A DNA stretch of 64,000 nt. Source: Variovorax sp. 54. GTDB taxonomy: Bacteria; Pseudomonadota; Gammaproteobacteria; Burkholderiales; Burkholderiaceae_C. Positions within the stretch are counted from its first letter, which is position 1; each line of letters begins with the position of its first letter. The notes beneath the pieces were generated by a model, which did not search any database, was not told the DNA's origin, and saw nothing but the letters and a program-made list of their open reading frames with translations. Below, piece by piece: positions 54,177-63,028 of this stretch. Location of the stretch: positions 2,046,001 through 2,110,000 of the forward strand of contig NZ_PEFF01000001.1 in assembly GCF_002754375.1 (NCBI RefSeq), written 5' to 3'. The position numbers and the translations under genes are program-made.

Positions 54177-55381
54177 GCACCAACACCGAAGCCCCCACCG
54201 AAGCCATCGCGACGCAGGAAGACGCCGACTGGCCCATCGGCACCGACTCGTTCTTCCAGCCGCAGCGCGCCGCGTTCTGGCTGCTGTCGGCGCTGATCCT
54301 CAACGGGCTGTTCTACACGGTGTCGATGTTCTCGCTGGGCTTTCGCGTGGTGCCCGTCACCGCGCTGCTGGGGCTGCTGGTGTGGGGCGGCTACACGGCG
54401 GCGTTCGTGCTGTTTTTCCGCACGCTCGACCTGCTGGAGCAGCACCCGCCCGAGGCCTATGTGCTGGCCTTCGCATGGGGCGGGCTGGGCGCGGTGTACT
54501 TCGCCGCGCCGGCCAACGTCGCCATCCAGAGCCTGTGCGCCAAGCTGGTGTCGCCCGAGTTCGTCGCGGTCTGGGGGCCGGCCATCGCGGGGCCGATCAC
54601 CGAAGAATTCTTGAAGTTGGCCGGCGTGATCCTGCTGGTGCTGATTGCACGCAACCAGTTCGAAACGTATCTGTCGGTGCTGATCGTCGGCGCCATGGCC
54701 GGGCTGGGCTTCCAGGTGATCGAGAACCTGAGCTACACGGTAAACAGCGCCGTGAACTTTCCGCTCGAGAACCAGGTGTACCCGGTGCTCTACCACCTGC
54801 TGATGCGCGGGCTGCTGAGCGGGCTGTGGAGCCATGCGGCCTACACGACCATCGCGTCGTTCGGCGTCGCGTGGTTCCTGCTCAACCCGCAGCGCTCGAT
54901 GGCGGCGCGCATCGGCTGCGCCCTCTTCTACTTCGCGCTGGCGTGGGCCATGCACTTCATCTGGAACTCGCCGCTGCTCGAAGACCGCTTCGACGACGGC
55001 TTTGTCGGCATCGCGCTGCTGCTGGTCGTCAAGGGCATCCCGGTGGTGATCGCCGCCGCCTTCGTGTGGCGCGCCGCCGCGCGCGAGAACGGCACCTACC
55101 TGCACGCGCTGGCGGCGTACTTCGTGCCCGAGCGCGAGCTGATCCGCGACGACGAATGGGTGCGCCTGGGCGCGCCGCTGCTGCGCTACCGCGTGCGCCG
55201 CGACATGGGCAAGGAATTCGGCCAGCGCGCCCGGCACCTGAAGGCGCAGCTGCAGCGCGAGCAGCTGCGGCTCATCCTGAAGGCCGGCACGCACGGGCGC
55301 GGGCCGCAGACGCGGCGCCACGAGGTGGCGGTGCGGCGCCTGCGGGCCGAGCTCGACCTGCTCACCCGGCCGCAGGGCTGA
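54173..55381 (+). CDS. PrsW-family intramembrane metalloprotease
   Basis: This 402-residue polytopic membrane protein has the PrsW signature: E144-E-F-L-K148, FQVIEN (180-185), and His residues in WSHAAYTT and AMHFIWN within later helices. A charged helical C-terminal tail of about 90 residues follows the membrane part. The GTG start has GGAGG seven bases upstream and overlaps the previous stop. PrsW proteases cleave membrane proteins such as anti-sigma factors. The 3' end overlaps the convergent MFS gene by 20 bases. Confidence 0.88.
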   Translation: MSTNTEAPTEAIATQEDADWPIGTDSFFQPQRAAFWLLSALILNGLFYTVSMFSLGFRVVPVTALLGLLVWGGYTAAFVLFFRTLDLLEQHPPEAYVLAFAWGGLGAVYFAAPANVAIQSLCAKLVSPEFVAVWGPAIAGPITEEFLKLAGVILLVLIARNQFETYLSVLIVGAMAGLGFQVIENLSYTVNSAVNFPLENQVYPVLYHLLMRGLLSGLWSHAAYTTIASFGVAWFLLNPQRSMAARIGCALFYFALAWAMHFIWNSPLLEDRFDDGFVGIALLLVVKGIPVVIAAAFVWRAAARENGTYLHALAAYFVPERELIRDDEWVRLGAPLLRYRVRRDMGKEFGQRARHLKAQLQREQLRLILKAGTHGRGPQTRRHEVAVRRLRAELDLLTRPQG

Positions 55382-56669
55382 GGGCCGACGCGTCGGCCTG
55401 CGCGCGGGCGCGCTGCACAGACAGCGAGCGCGCCGGGTTCACCAGCACGAGCCCGAGCAGCCCGCCGGCAATGAGCAGCCCCCCGCTGACCGCGAAGCCG
55501 AGCTCGTAGCCGTGCGCGGCCACCGCCTGGTTCGCCTCGATGAGGCGGCCCATGACCACGGGCGCGGCAATGCCGGCGAGCGAGGCCACGGAGTTCTCGA
55601 CGGCCAGCATGCCGCCGCGCTGGGTGTCGGGCGTGATCTCGCCCATCATGGCCGGCCCCAGCGAATAGACGATGGGCGCCAGCCCCGACGCGATGGCGAT
55701 GATGCAGATCTTCTGCACCGGCCCGAGGTCGAACGCCATCAGCGTGCAGAAGAGCACCCCACCCACGACCAGCGCCAGGCTCGACAGCACGCCGCGCGCG
55801 CCGCGCGACGAGGCACCGCGCACCAGCAGGCGCTGCGACCACCACGACAGCGCCAGATTGACCGGCACGCCCAGCAGCACCACGAGGGCGAACATCCGCC
55901 CCGCGTCGACCGCGCTGTAGCCCAGCCCCCTCTGGATGTAGGCGGGCAGCCAGGTCAGCGTAAGCGCCAGCCCCCAGTACGCGACGAAGTGCAGCAGCAT
56001 GATGCCGATCGCGCTGCGGTCCGTGAGCAGCCGCGCATAGGGAATGCGGCGCCCGGACGCCGGCGCCGCGCCGTGCGTCGCCTTGCGCTCGACGAGCGTG
56101 CCCTCCTCGCCGAACACCCGCCACGCGACGGCCCAGGCCAAGCCGACGAGCGCGAGCACGATGAAGTTGGCACGCCAGCCCCAGGCCTGCGTGATCATCG
56201 GAATCAGCAGGCCCGAGAGCACCAGCGCCACGGAGGCGCCGGCGTTCATCACCGTCACCGGCAGGCTGCGCCGGCTGTCGGGGAACCACTTGTAGACCGC
56301 GTGGTTGGCCACCGGCGCGGCCGGCCCCTCGCCGGCGCCCAGGATCACGCGCGCCACGACGATCATCGCGATCGACGAGGTGAAGATCATTGGCAGCTGC
56401 ACCAGCGACCACAGCACGGCCATGCCGAGCAGCAGGTGCGTGGTCTTGACGCGGTTGGCGATCATGCCGACCACGACGCCCGAGATCGCGAACAGCCAGA
56501 AGAAGCTGCCGCCGATCAAGCCGAACTGCACGGGCGTGAGCTTCAGCTCGGTCATCATGGGCACGGCCACCAGGCCGATGACGATCTTGTCGACGAAGTT
56601 CACCAGTTGAAGAAAGGTCAGCAGGGCGACGATCGTCCATGCCTTGCCGGGGCGGAATTGAGTGTTCAC
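55362..56669 (-). CDS. MFS transporter (anion:cation symporter-like)
   Basis: This 435-residue transporter has twelve predicted helices. NFVDKIVIGLVAVPMM in helix 1 and GAGEGPAAPVANHAVYKWFP resemble the ACS/phthalate-permease group that imports organic acids. The start is a GTG with GGAGACAAC upstream. It lies 77 bases downstream of the GMC oxidoreductase gene in the same direction and may import its substrate. Confidence 0.9.
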   Translation of the reverse strand: MNTQFRPGKAWTIVALLTFLQLVNFVDKIVIGLVAVPMMTELKLTPVQFGLIGGSFFWLFAISGVVVGMIANRVKTTHLLLGMAVLWSLVQLPMIFTSSIAMIVVARVILGAGEGPAAPVANHAVYKWFPDSRRSLPVTVMNAGASVALVLSGLLIPMITQAWGWRANFIVLALVGLAWAVAWRVFGEEGTLVERKATHGAAPASGRRIPYARLLTDRSAIGIMLLHFVAYWGLALTLTWLPAYIQRGLGYSAVDAGRMFALVVLLGVPVNLALSWWSQRLLVRGASSRGARGVLSSLALVVGGVLFCTLMAFDLGPVQKICIIAIASGLAPIVYSLGPAMMGEITPDTQRGGMLAVENSVASLAGIAAPVVMGRLIEANQAVAAHGYELGFAVSGGLLIAGGLLGLVLVNPARSLSVQRARAQADASALSPAAG

Positions 56670-56746
56670 GTTGTCTCCGTTGTTGTTGCGTCTGTGCGCT
56701 TCTTTTTCTGGCCGTGTCGTTGTCTACGGCCTCGTGCCGCCGCGGC

Positions 56747-58363
56747 TCAGCATGCCGCCAGCGCGAAGGCCGCGGCCCGCTCGCCGATGACGATCGAGAT
56801 CGCGTTGGTGTTGGTCGACGCAATCGTCGGCATGACCGACGCGTCGGCCACGCGCAGCCCGCGCACGCCGTGCACCTGCAACGCCGGATCGACCACCGAC
56901 TGCGCGGCGTCGGTGCCGATGCGGCAGGTGCCCACCGGGTGGTAGGCCGTGGCCCCGGTGGCGCGGATGTGCGCGATCAGGGCCTCGTCGCTGCCGGCCT
57001 GCGGCCCCGGCCGGACCTCGCTGCGGATCAGCCGCGCCATGGGCCCCGTCTCGGCGATGCGGCGCGACAGCTTCAACGCATGCAGGCAGGCCTGCACGTC
57101 GCGCGCATCGGTGAAGTGGCGGGCCACGAGCTTCGGGTCGGCGGCAGGGTCGGCGCTGCGGATGTGCGACGCGCCGCGCGAGTGCGGGCAGATCTGGAAC
57201 GACGCGAGCGTGATGCCGTCGAAGCGGTCGATGGCCATCCGGCCCTTGCCGCGGTTGTTGGAGGTGCTCAGCTGCTGCACCTGCAGCTTGAGTTCGGCGT
57301 CCGTCCCGCCGGGCTGCATCGGCGCGAAGGTCTGCGCGGTGATGGAGTTCGACGACAGCGGGCCGTCGCGCCGCAGCAGCCAGCGCAGGCCCAGCCGGCC
57401 CTGTCCCCAGGGACTGGACAGGGCCTTGTTCCAGCTCACGCCCGGGTTCACCTCGTACTGCAGCGGGCTGTAGACATGCTCGCTGAGGTTCTCGCCGACC
57501 ATCGGCAGCTCGTGCAGCAGCGGCACGCCCTGCGCCGACAGCGCCTCGCGCCCGCCGACACCCGACAGCTCCAGCAGCTGCGGCGAGTTGAAGGCGCCGC
57601 CGCACAGCAGCACTTCGCGCCGGGCCGTGAAGACCACCTCGCGCCCGCCGATGCGCGCACGCACGCCGGTGGCGCGCCCGCCTTCCAGCACCACGCGCCC
57701 GACCATCGCGCCGGTCATCAGCGTGAGGTTGGGCCGGCCGCGTGCCGGGTCGAGGTAGGCCATGCGCGTGTTGCAGCGCACGCCGTTGCGGGTGTTGAAC
57801 TGCAGGTAGCTGCCGCCGTAGCCGCGCGCGTTGTAGTCGGCCACGCGCGGGGCGATGCCGGCCTGTGCGCTGGCATCGAGAAAGGCGTCGGCCAGCCCGT
57901 CGACCGGCTGGAACTCGGTCACCGTGACCGGTCCTTCGCGTCCGCGCGAGGCCGCGTCGCCGCCCTGGAAGCTCTCGATCTTGCGGAACCAGGGCAGGAG
58001 GTCAGCGTAGGCCCAGCCCGGGCAACCGTCCTCGGCCCAGCGGTCGTACTCGCGCGGCGTGCCGTGCACCCAGATCATGCCGTTGACGGTGGACGAGCCG
58101 CCCACCACCCAGCCGCGCGGCCAGTAGATGCGGCGGTCGTTCAGTTGCGGATCGGGCTCGGTGAAGAAGCTGCGCGTGAGCCGCCCCTGCTCCAGCACCT
58201 TGGCCACGCCCAGCGGGATGCGCGTCCACGCGCTGGTGTCGGGCGGCCCGGCCTCCAGCAGCAGGACCTGGTGGCGCCCGCTCTCGCTCAGGCGCGCCGC
58301 GGCGGCGGCCCCGGCCGAGCCGGCGCCGACCACGATGAAATCGAAACTGTCGCTCGCAACCAT
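56747..58363 (-). CDS. GMC-family FAD-dependent alcohol oxidoreductase
   Basis: This 538-residue glucose-methanol-choline oxidoreductase has the FAD motif GAGSAG (13-18), GGSSTVNGMIW (signature 1), GGAFNSPQLLELSGVG (signature 2) and the C-terminal HPVGTCRIG with catalytic His, then a second active-site region STNTNAISIVIGERA. It oxidises an alcohol to an aldehyde. It starts 14 bases after the stop of a truncated upstream gene. Confidence 0.92.
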   Translation of the reverse strand: MVASDSFDFIVVGAGSAGAAAAARLSESGRHQVLLLEAGPPDTSAWTRIPLGVAKVLEQGRLTRSFFTEPDPQLNDRRIYWPRGWVVGGSSTVNGMIWVHGTPREYDRWAEDGCPGWAYADLLPWFRKIESFQGGDAASRGREGPVTVTEFQPVDGLADAFLDASAQAGIAPRVADYNARGYGGSYLQFNTRNGVRCNTRMAYLDPARGRPNLTLMTGAMVGRVVLEGGRATGVRARIGGREVVFTARREVLLCGGAFNSPQLLELSGVGGREALSAQGVPLLHELPMVGENLSEHVYSPLQYEVNPGVSWNKALSSPWGQGRLGLRWLLRRDGPLSSNSITAQTFAPMQPGGTDAELKLQVQQLSTSNNRGKGRMAIDRFDGITLASFQICPHSRGASHIRSADPAADPKLVARHFTDARDVQACLHALKLSRRIAETGPMARLIRSEVRPGPQAGSDEALIAHIRATGATAYHPVGTCRIGTDAAQSVVDPALQVHGVRGLRVADASVMPTIASTNTNAISIVIGERAAAFALAAC

Positions 58364-58377
58364 GGCGCCGCCCCGTC

Positions 58378-58461
58378 TCAGGCGGCCGGCTCGGCGAGCG
58401 CGGCCTTGAGCGTGCGCACCGCATGGCGCATGCGCACGAACTGCAGCTCCGGCAGCAACGG
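58378..58461 (-). pseudogene. 3' remnant of a minus-strand gene upstream of the GMC gene
   Basis: Immediately before the GMC start, the minus strand reads the plausible protein tail ELQFVRMRHAVRTLKAALAE, ending with a normal stop. Upstream of about 58462 the frame becomes low-complexity Arg/Ser/Pro text unlike a protein. It looks like the end of a gene whose body is missing. I cannot identify the family. Confidence 0.5.
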
Positions 58462-58463
58462 CT

Positions 58464-59381
58464 GTGCACGGCGCCGGCTCGGGCGAGTACTACCACGCGA
58501 GCCATGTGGCGGACACCACGGGCGTCGCGCCGAAGGCCGACCTTGCGCTGTCGAACCCGCGCGACCGCTACTGGTGGCCGCGCCAGCACTGGCGGCAAGA
58601 CCCGCTGCTGGGCAGCGTGTTCGAGGAACGGCTCGACCCGCAGGCCAACCGCGCCGCCACGCTCGCGATGACGCGCTTCACCGAAGGCACGAAGGCGATG
58701 ATCAACACCGACTGGCGCCAGTGGCCGCGCTGGGCCGGCTCGACCTACATGGCCGCCACCACGCAGACCCAGGTGGCGGTGACCGATCGCGCCACGGGGC
58801 AGGCGCTGCCCGGCGCCGCGGTGTCGGTCTGGCGCGACCCCGGCGCCCAGAAGCCGCTGGAACTGCTGGCCAGCGGCACGGCCGATGCGCAGGGCCGCTT
58901 CGTCTTCGACTGGGGCTGCGGCTTCAGCTGCTTCACGGTCGGCAAGACGAACCTGCTGGTGAAGGCCGGCGCCACGGGCCGCGAGAACGGCGCCACCTGG
59001 TTCACCATCTTCGATGCCTTCGAGCAGAAGGCGGTGCAGGGCCGCACGCACTTCACCATCGACCTCGCGCTCGGCGGTGCCGAGGCCGCGCCGCCGACGG
59101 TCTCGCTGGCCGCGATGGGCCCGGCGGTGGTCGGCCAGCCCGTCGTGCTTGCGCCCGTGGCAAGCGATGCGAGCGGCACCGCGGGCGTGAAGGTGATGGT
59201 GGCGGGCAGCGACCTGCCGGTGTGCACCTTCGTCGCCGCGCCCTATGCCTGCCAGTGGACACCGGCGCGGCCGGGCGTGCAGACGATCCAGGTGCTGGCG
59301 ATCAACGCGGCCGGCCGCACCGCCACCGTGACAGCGAACGTGTTCGTGCAACCCGCCGGCGAACGCGTCGCCGCCCGCTGA
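58464..59381 (+). pseudogene. 5'-truncated extracellular protein with Ig-like C-terminal domain
   Basis: The open frame (about 305 residues from a GTG) begins abruptly in what reads as the middle of a protein (GSGEYYHASHVADTTG). It then has a carboxypeptidase-regulatory-like beta domain (about 105-190) and a bacterial Ig-like domain (about 212-300; QWTPARPGVQTIQVLAINAAG). It has no signal peptide although its domains are of extracellular type. Codon use is like that of its neighbours. The missing N-terminus and the remnant on the other strand indicate a junction near 58.46 kb. The parent family is not recognised. Confidence 0.6.
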
Positions 59382-60307
59382 TGCGCGCCGTGACACCCCT
59401 GGGCCACGCGGTGTTCTCGCTCGCGCTGCGCGGCGCATGGAAGCGCGAGGACGATGCCGACGCCATGGCGTCCGCGCGCAAGCCGCGGGCCGAGGCACCG
59501 CCTGGACGAGGCCCGGCCTCCCCCGCTGCGGCCGGGCCCGCGCCGGCCCCTTCGACCGGCAGCCTCGAGGTCGCGGCCCATGGCGGCCGCGGGCCCGGCG
59601 TTGCCGTGCGGCGCATCGCGGTGCTGGAGCATTCCGACCCCGACCGGCACTTCGTGGCCAGCGCCGTGCGCGAGGCGGGCCACGAGGTCATCGAGTTCTC
59701 GCTCCTGAGAAAGTTTGCACAGGTGCTGTCCGCCGGAGAGCAGTTCGACCTGTTGCTGCTCGCACTCGACGGCAGCCCCGACGTGGTCTGGTCGGCGGCC
59801 AAGTTCCTGCGGCGCCTGGCCGGTGAATCCACGCCGCTGCTGCTGTTGATGCGGCCGGAGCAGCTGCTCGGCAACAAGGTCGTCACCTCGGAGCTCGCCG
59901 ACGACTTCGTGCTGATGCCGTGCGAAGACTGCGAGCTGGTCGTGCGCGTCTTCCGCGTGCTGGCCTCCCGGGCCGAGGCGGCGAAGGAGGTCTTCTGCTT
60001 CGGCCGCTTCGAGTTCGATCCGGTCGGCTGCACGGTCAGCATCGACGGACATGGCACGCGCCTTCAGCCGCGCCAGTTCGAGCTGGCGCTGTTCCTGTTC
60101 CGGCATGCGAACCGTGCGTACTCGCGCGAGGAAATCTTCCGCGCGGTGTGGGGCGACGCGGGCCCCCTGGGCCAGACCCGCACGGTCGATGTGCACATGA
60201 CCCGGCTGCGCAAGCTGCTGAAGATGACGGGCACCAAGGACGTGTCGCTGGTGTCGATCCGCGGCTTCGGCTACCGGCTCTTCATGAACACGTACCCGAG
60301 CGCCTGA
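59381..60307 (+). CDS. Winged-helix transcriptional regulator with degenerate receiver domain
   Basis: This OmpR/PhoB-like protein of up to 308 residues has an Ala/Pro-rich N-terminal stretch, a receiver-like domain (about 63-185) and a trans_reg_C winged helix (about 200-305; QPRQFELALFLFRHANRAYSREEIFRAVWG and TVDVHMTRLRKLL). In the receiver the phosphoacceptor position reads Ala128 (LLLLALD) rather than Asp, and the acidic pair reads EHSD, so classical phosphorylation is unlikely. The start is uncertain: the ATG at 59381 overlaps the preceding stop, and an ATG at 59465 is also possible. No kinase gene is adjacent on the same strand. Confidence 0.85.
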   Translation: MRAVTPLGHAVFSLALRGAWKREDDADAMASARKPRAEAPPGRGPASPAAAGPAPAPSTGSLEVAAHGGRGPGVAVRRIAVLEHSDPDRHFVASAVREAGHEVIEFSLLRKFAQVLSAGEQFDLLLLALDGSPDVVWSAAKFLRRLAGESTPLLLLMRPEQLLGNKVVTSELADDFVLMPCEDCELVVRVFRVLASRAEAAKEVFCFGRFEFDPVGCTVSIDGHGTRLQPRQFELALFLFRHANRAYSREEIFRAVWGDAGPLGQTRTVDVHMTRLRKLLKMTGTKDVSLVSIRGFGYRLFMNTYPSA

Positions 60308-60328
60308 ACGAGCACCTGAACGAGCGAC

Positions 60329-61060
60329 CTACTTCGCGGGCAGGTACAGGCGCGGATCGACGGCCTTGCCGCGGTAGCGGATCTCGAAGTGCAGCTTGGC
60401 GCGGCCGCCCTCCGCCGGGCCGATCTCGGCGAGCTTCTGGCCGCGCTGCACGCGCTGGCCCTGCTTCACGCCCACCGTGCCCACGTTGGTGTAGATCGAC
60501 ATGTAGGAGCCGCCGTGGTCGACCATGATCACGCTGCCGTAGCCGCGCATGGTTTCGGTGGCGGCCACCGAGCCGGCGCCGATCGCGTGCACGGGCTCGC
60601 CGCTGCTGCCGCTGATGTCCAGGCCCTTGTTGCTGTTGCCGTTGAAACCGGCGATGACCGCGCCCTGCGTCGGCCAGCCCCAGTCGCTGCGCCGCGACGC
60701 GGGCGGCACGACAGGGTCGCGCTCGCGAGGGACGGGCACAGGCTTGGCCTTGTCGGTGCTACTGCTGCCGCTGCTGCGCGGCGGAGGCGTGGCACCCGCC
60801 GTCGTGGCACCGCCCGGCGGCACCACGCGCAGCACCTGGCCGGCTTCGAGCTGGTCGGGGTCCTTGATCTGGTTCCAGCGGGCAATCTCGGCCGTCGTGC
60901 GGCCGTGGCGCTGCGCGATGCGGTAGAGCGTGTCGCCCGTTTGCACGACGTATTCGCCGGGGCCGGCCACCGGCGTGCTCGGCGTGGTGGAACATGCGCC
61001 CACCAGCAATGCCGCCATCAACGCGGCGCATGCGCCCCATCTTCTCCCTGTCACAACCAC
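60329..61060 (-). CDS. NlpD-like LysM/M23 lipoprotein, probable amidase activator
   Basis: This 243-residue lipoprotein, from a GTG at 61060 with AAAGGA eight bases upstream, has a signal peptide ending in the lipobox LVGAC, a LysM domain (about 37-80), a Pro/Ser-rich linker and a LytM/M23 domain (about 125-240). The metal sites are altered: the first His is Asn in N-x-x-K-G-L-D, and HxH reads H-F-E. It therefore probably lacks peptidase activity and instead activates an N-acetylmuramoyl-L-alanine amidase, as NlpD and EnvC do. Confidence 0.88.
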   Translation of the reverse strand: MVVTGRRWGACAALMAALLVGACSTTPSTPVAGPGEYVVQTGDTLYRIAQRHGRTTAEIARWNQIKDPDQLEAGQVLRVVPPGGATTAGATPPPRSSGSSSTDKAKPVPVPRERDPVVPPASRRSDWGWPTQGAVIAGFNGNSNKGLDISGSSGEPVHAIGAGSVAATETMRGYGSVIMVDHGGSYMSIYTNVGTVGVKQGQRVQRGQKLAEIGPAEGGRAKLHFEIRYRGKAVDPRLYLPAK

Positions 61061-61171
61061 GCGCTGAGTCCTTTCTGAATCGTCCGGATCACGCGACCTC
61101 GCAGGTCGAGGCGCGCCTGAACAATGCGGCAAGGCTACCAGCAGTCGTTGCGCGGACATTGCGCCCGCGAA

Positions 61172-63028
61172 TCAGTCGGGCACGCGCTCCCGGCTGCGCG
61201 CCTGCGCATGGCCCAGGAAGGCGCGCAGCTGCGAAGGCCGCACGGGCTTGACGAGCACCGGCAGGCCGGCCTCGCGCGCTGCGGCCAGGTAGTCGCCTCC
61301 CACATCGCCGGTCACGATCAACGCGGGCAGCTCAGCCTCGTTCAATGCGAGGCGCAGGTCCGCGATGGCCTGGATGCCGCTGGCCTGCACGCCGAGCCGC
61401 AAGTCGACCACGAGCGCATCGGGCCGGAAGCCCGCCTGCAGGCAACCCAGCGCGCCCGCCATGTCGCTCGCGGCGCGCACCTCCGCGCCCCAGGAGGCCA
61501 GCAGCCCTTGCAGCGCCTGCAACGAACTCTGGTCGTCATCGACCACGAGCACGCGCACCGCCAATGCGGTGGTCGATGACGCAGCGAGCCGTTCGGCATC
61601 GTCCGCCCGCCCGCTCTCGGCCGCATCGGCCAACGGCACCTGCACTTCGAACACACTGCCCTGCCCCGGCTGCGAGCGCACGGTCACGCCCAGGTCGAGC
61701 AGTTCGCTCAATCGCTTGACGGTCGCAAGGCCAAGGCCATAGCCCAGGCGGCGGTCGCGCGCCGGGTTATCGATTTGATAGAACTCGTCGAAGATGTGCG
61801 GCAGGTGCTCGGGCGTGATGCCGATGCCCGTGTCTTCGATGGCGAGTCGCAGCCGTCCGTTGTCGACCGCGCCGCCGATGCGCACCGTGCCCTTGCGCGT
61901 GTAGCGGATGGCGTTCGCCAGCAGGTTGGTGAGCACGCGCGTGAGCAAGGCACGGTCGCTGCGGACGGTGGCGGGGTCGATGGCCATCTCGAACTTCAGA
62001 CCCTTGGCCGCAGCCACCGCCTGGTGTGGCCGGCAGCAGTCGCGCAGCAGCGCGTCGATGGCGAAATGCGACCACTGCGGGCTGATCGATCCGGCATCGG
62101 CGCGTGTGATGTCGAGCAGGTCGTCGACCACATCGGTCATGCCGTCGGCGCAAGCCACGAGCTGCTCCGAGAGCTGTTGCACCTGCGGCTGCGTGCTGAC
62201 CGTGTGCAGCGTCTGCGCGAGCAGCGCCATCGCGTTGAGCGGCTGGCGAAGGTCGTGGTTGGCCGAGGCGAAGAAGCGCATGCGCGCCGCCACGGCTTCT
62301 TCGGCGGTCTGGCGGGCCGAGCGGCTGCGTTCGTTTTCGGCGCTCAGCGCGGTCACCAGTTCGGCATTGCGCCGGCGCTGCGCCTGGATCTCGTGCAGCG
62401 CGCGCGAGAGTTCCCTGGAACTCAGCAGCGTGTAGACGCCGATCAGCGTCACGATCATCGCCATGGCCAGGTGGTAGCTGCCACCGAACCAGATGTCGCG
62501 CAGCACCAGCGGGCCGAGGATGAGGCCCACGTAGACGATGGCCGACCGCTCCATCGTCGAGAGCCGGATCGCGCCACCGAGCGAGACGGTGACCATCGTG
62601 ATGTGAAGGATGGCCTCGGCCTGCGCCGGCCCATCCTTCTGCAGCAGGACGCACAGGACACCCCACGACAAGGCCAGGCTCTGGCTGCTGGCCATGAGGG
62701 GCAACGCCATCGCCGCAAGGTTCGATCGACGGCCGGGCCGCAGCGCCCATGCCACCCAGATGCCGCCCCGCACGGCGACGAGAAAGCAGTAGACGGTGAA
62801 CCACGCCTGCACGCGCGCGCCGTCCGCGCCCGTCGCGTATTCGCGGTAGCACAGGTACCCACCGAGCGCGGCCAGCATCCACGCCCACGGCGTGGTGCGG
62901 ATCATCTGCTCGACCTGCTGGAGCTGGAGGTCCGAGAAGCGCAGGCATGCGGCGATGAGGCCGCGCACACCACGGTCGCGCGGCGGTTGCAGCGGCGATG
63001 CGAGGGCGGCAGGCACCGAAGGCTTCAT
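61172..63028 (-). CDS. Hybrid sensor histidine kinase with C-terminal receiver
   Basis: This 618-residue protein has about six transmembrane helices in residues 45-210, a coiled coil (about 210-255), a HisKA domain with the phospho-His in ANHDLRQPLNAMALLAQ, a HATPase_c domain (N box LLANAIRY, G1 EDTGIGI, G2 GYGLGLA) and a C-terminal receiver (VLVVDDD; phosphoacceptor in ALVVDLRL; Lys in VLVKPV). The ATG overlaps the stop of the response regulator gene (ATGA), so the two form a coupled pair. Confidence 0.92.
   Translation of the reverse strand: MKPSVPAALASPLQPPRDRGVRGLIAACLRFSDLQLQQVEQMIRTTPWAWMLAALGGYLCYREYATGADGARVQAWFTVYCFLVAVRGGIWVAWALRPGRRSNLAAMALPLMASSQSLALSWGVLCVLLQKDGPAQAEAILHITMVTVSLGGAIRLSTMERSAIVYVGLILGPLVLRDIWFGGSYHLAMAMIVTLIGVYTLLSSRELSRALHEIQAQRRRNAELVTALSAENERSRSARQTAEEAVAARMRFFASANHDLRQPLNAMALLAQTLHTVSTQPQVQQLSEQLVACADGMTDVVDDLLDITRADAGSISPQWSHFAIDALLRDCCRPHQAVAAAKGLKFEMAIDPATVRSDRALLTRVLTNLLANAIRYTRKGTVRIGGAVDNGRLRLAIEDTGIGITPEHLPHIFDEFYQIDNPARDRRLGYGLGLATVKRLSELLDLGVTVRSQPGQGSVFEVQVPLADAAESGRADDAERLAASSTTALAVRVLVVDDDQSSLQALQGLLASWGAEVRAASDMAGALGCLQAGFRPDALVVDLRLGVQASGIQAIADLRLALNEAELPALIVTGDVGGDYLAAAREAGLPVLVKPVRPSQLRAFLGHAQARSRERVPD

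Noticed and set aside
54173..55381. PrsW-type protease as the missing MlrA of the mlr-like locus
   Set aside because: MlrA belongs to a related superfamily of membrane proteases, but this gene is 46 kb away, has PrsW rather than MlrA-type motif context and is coupled to an unrelated gene.
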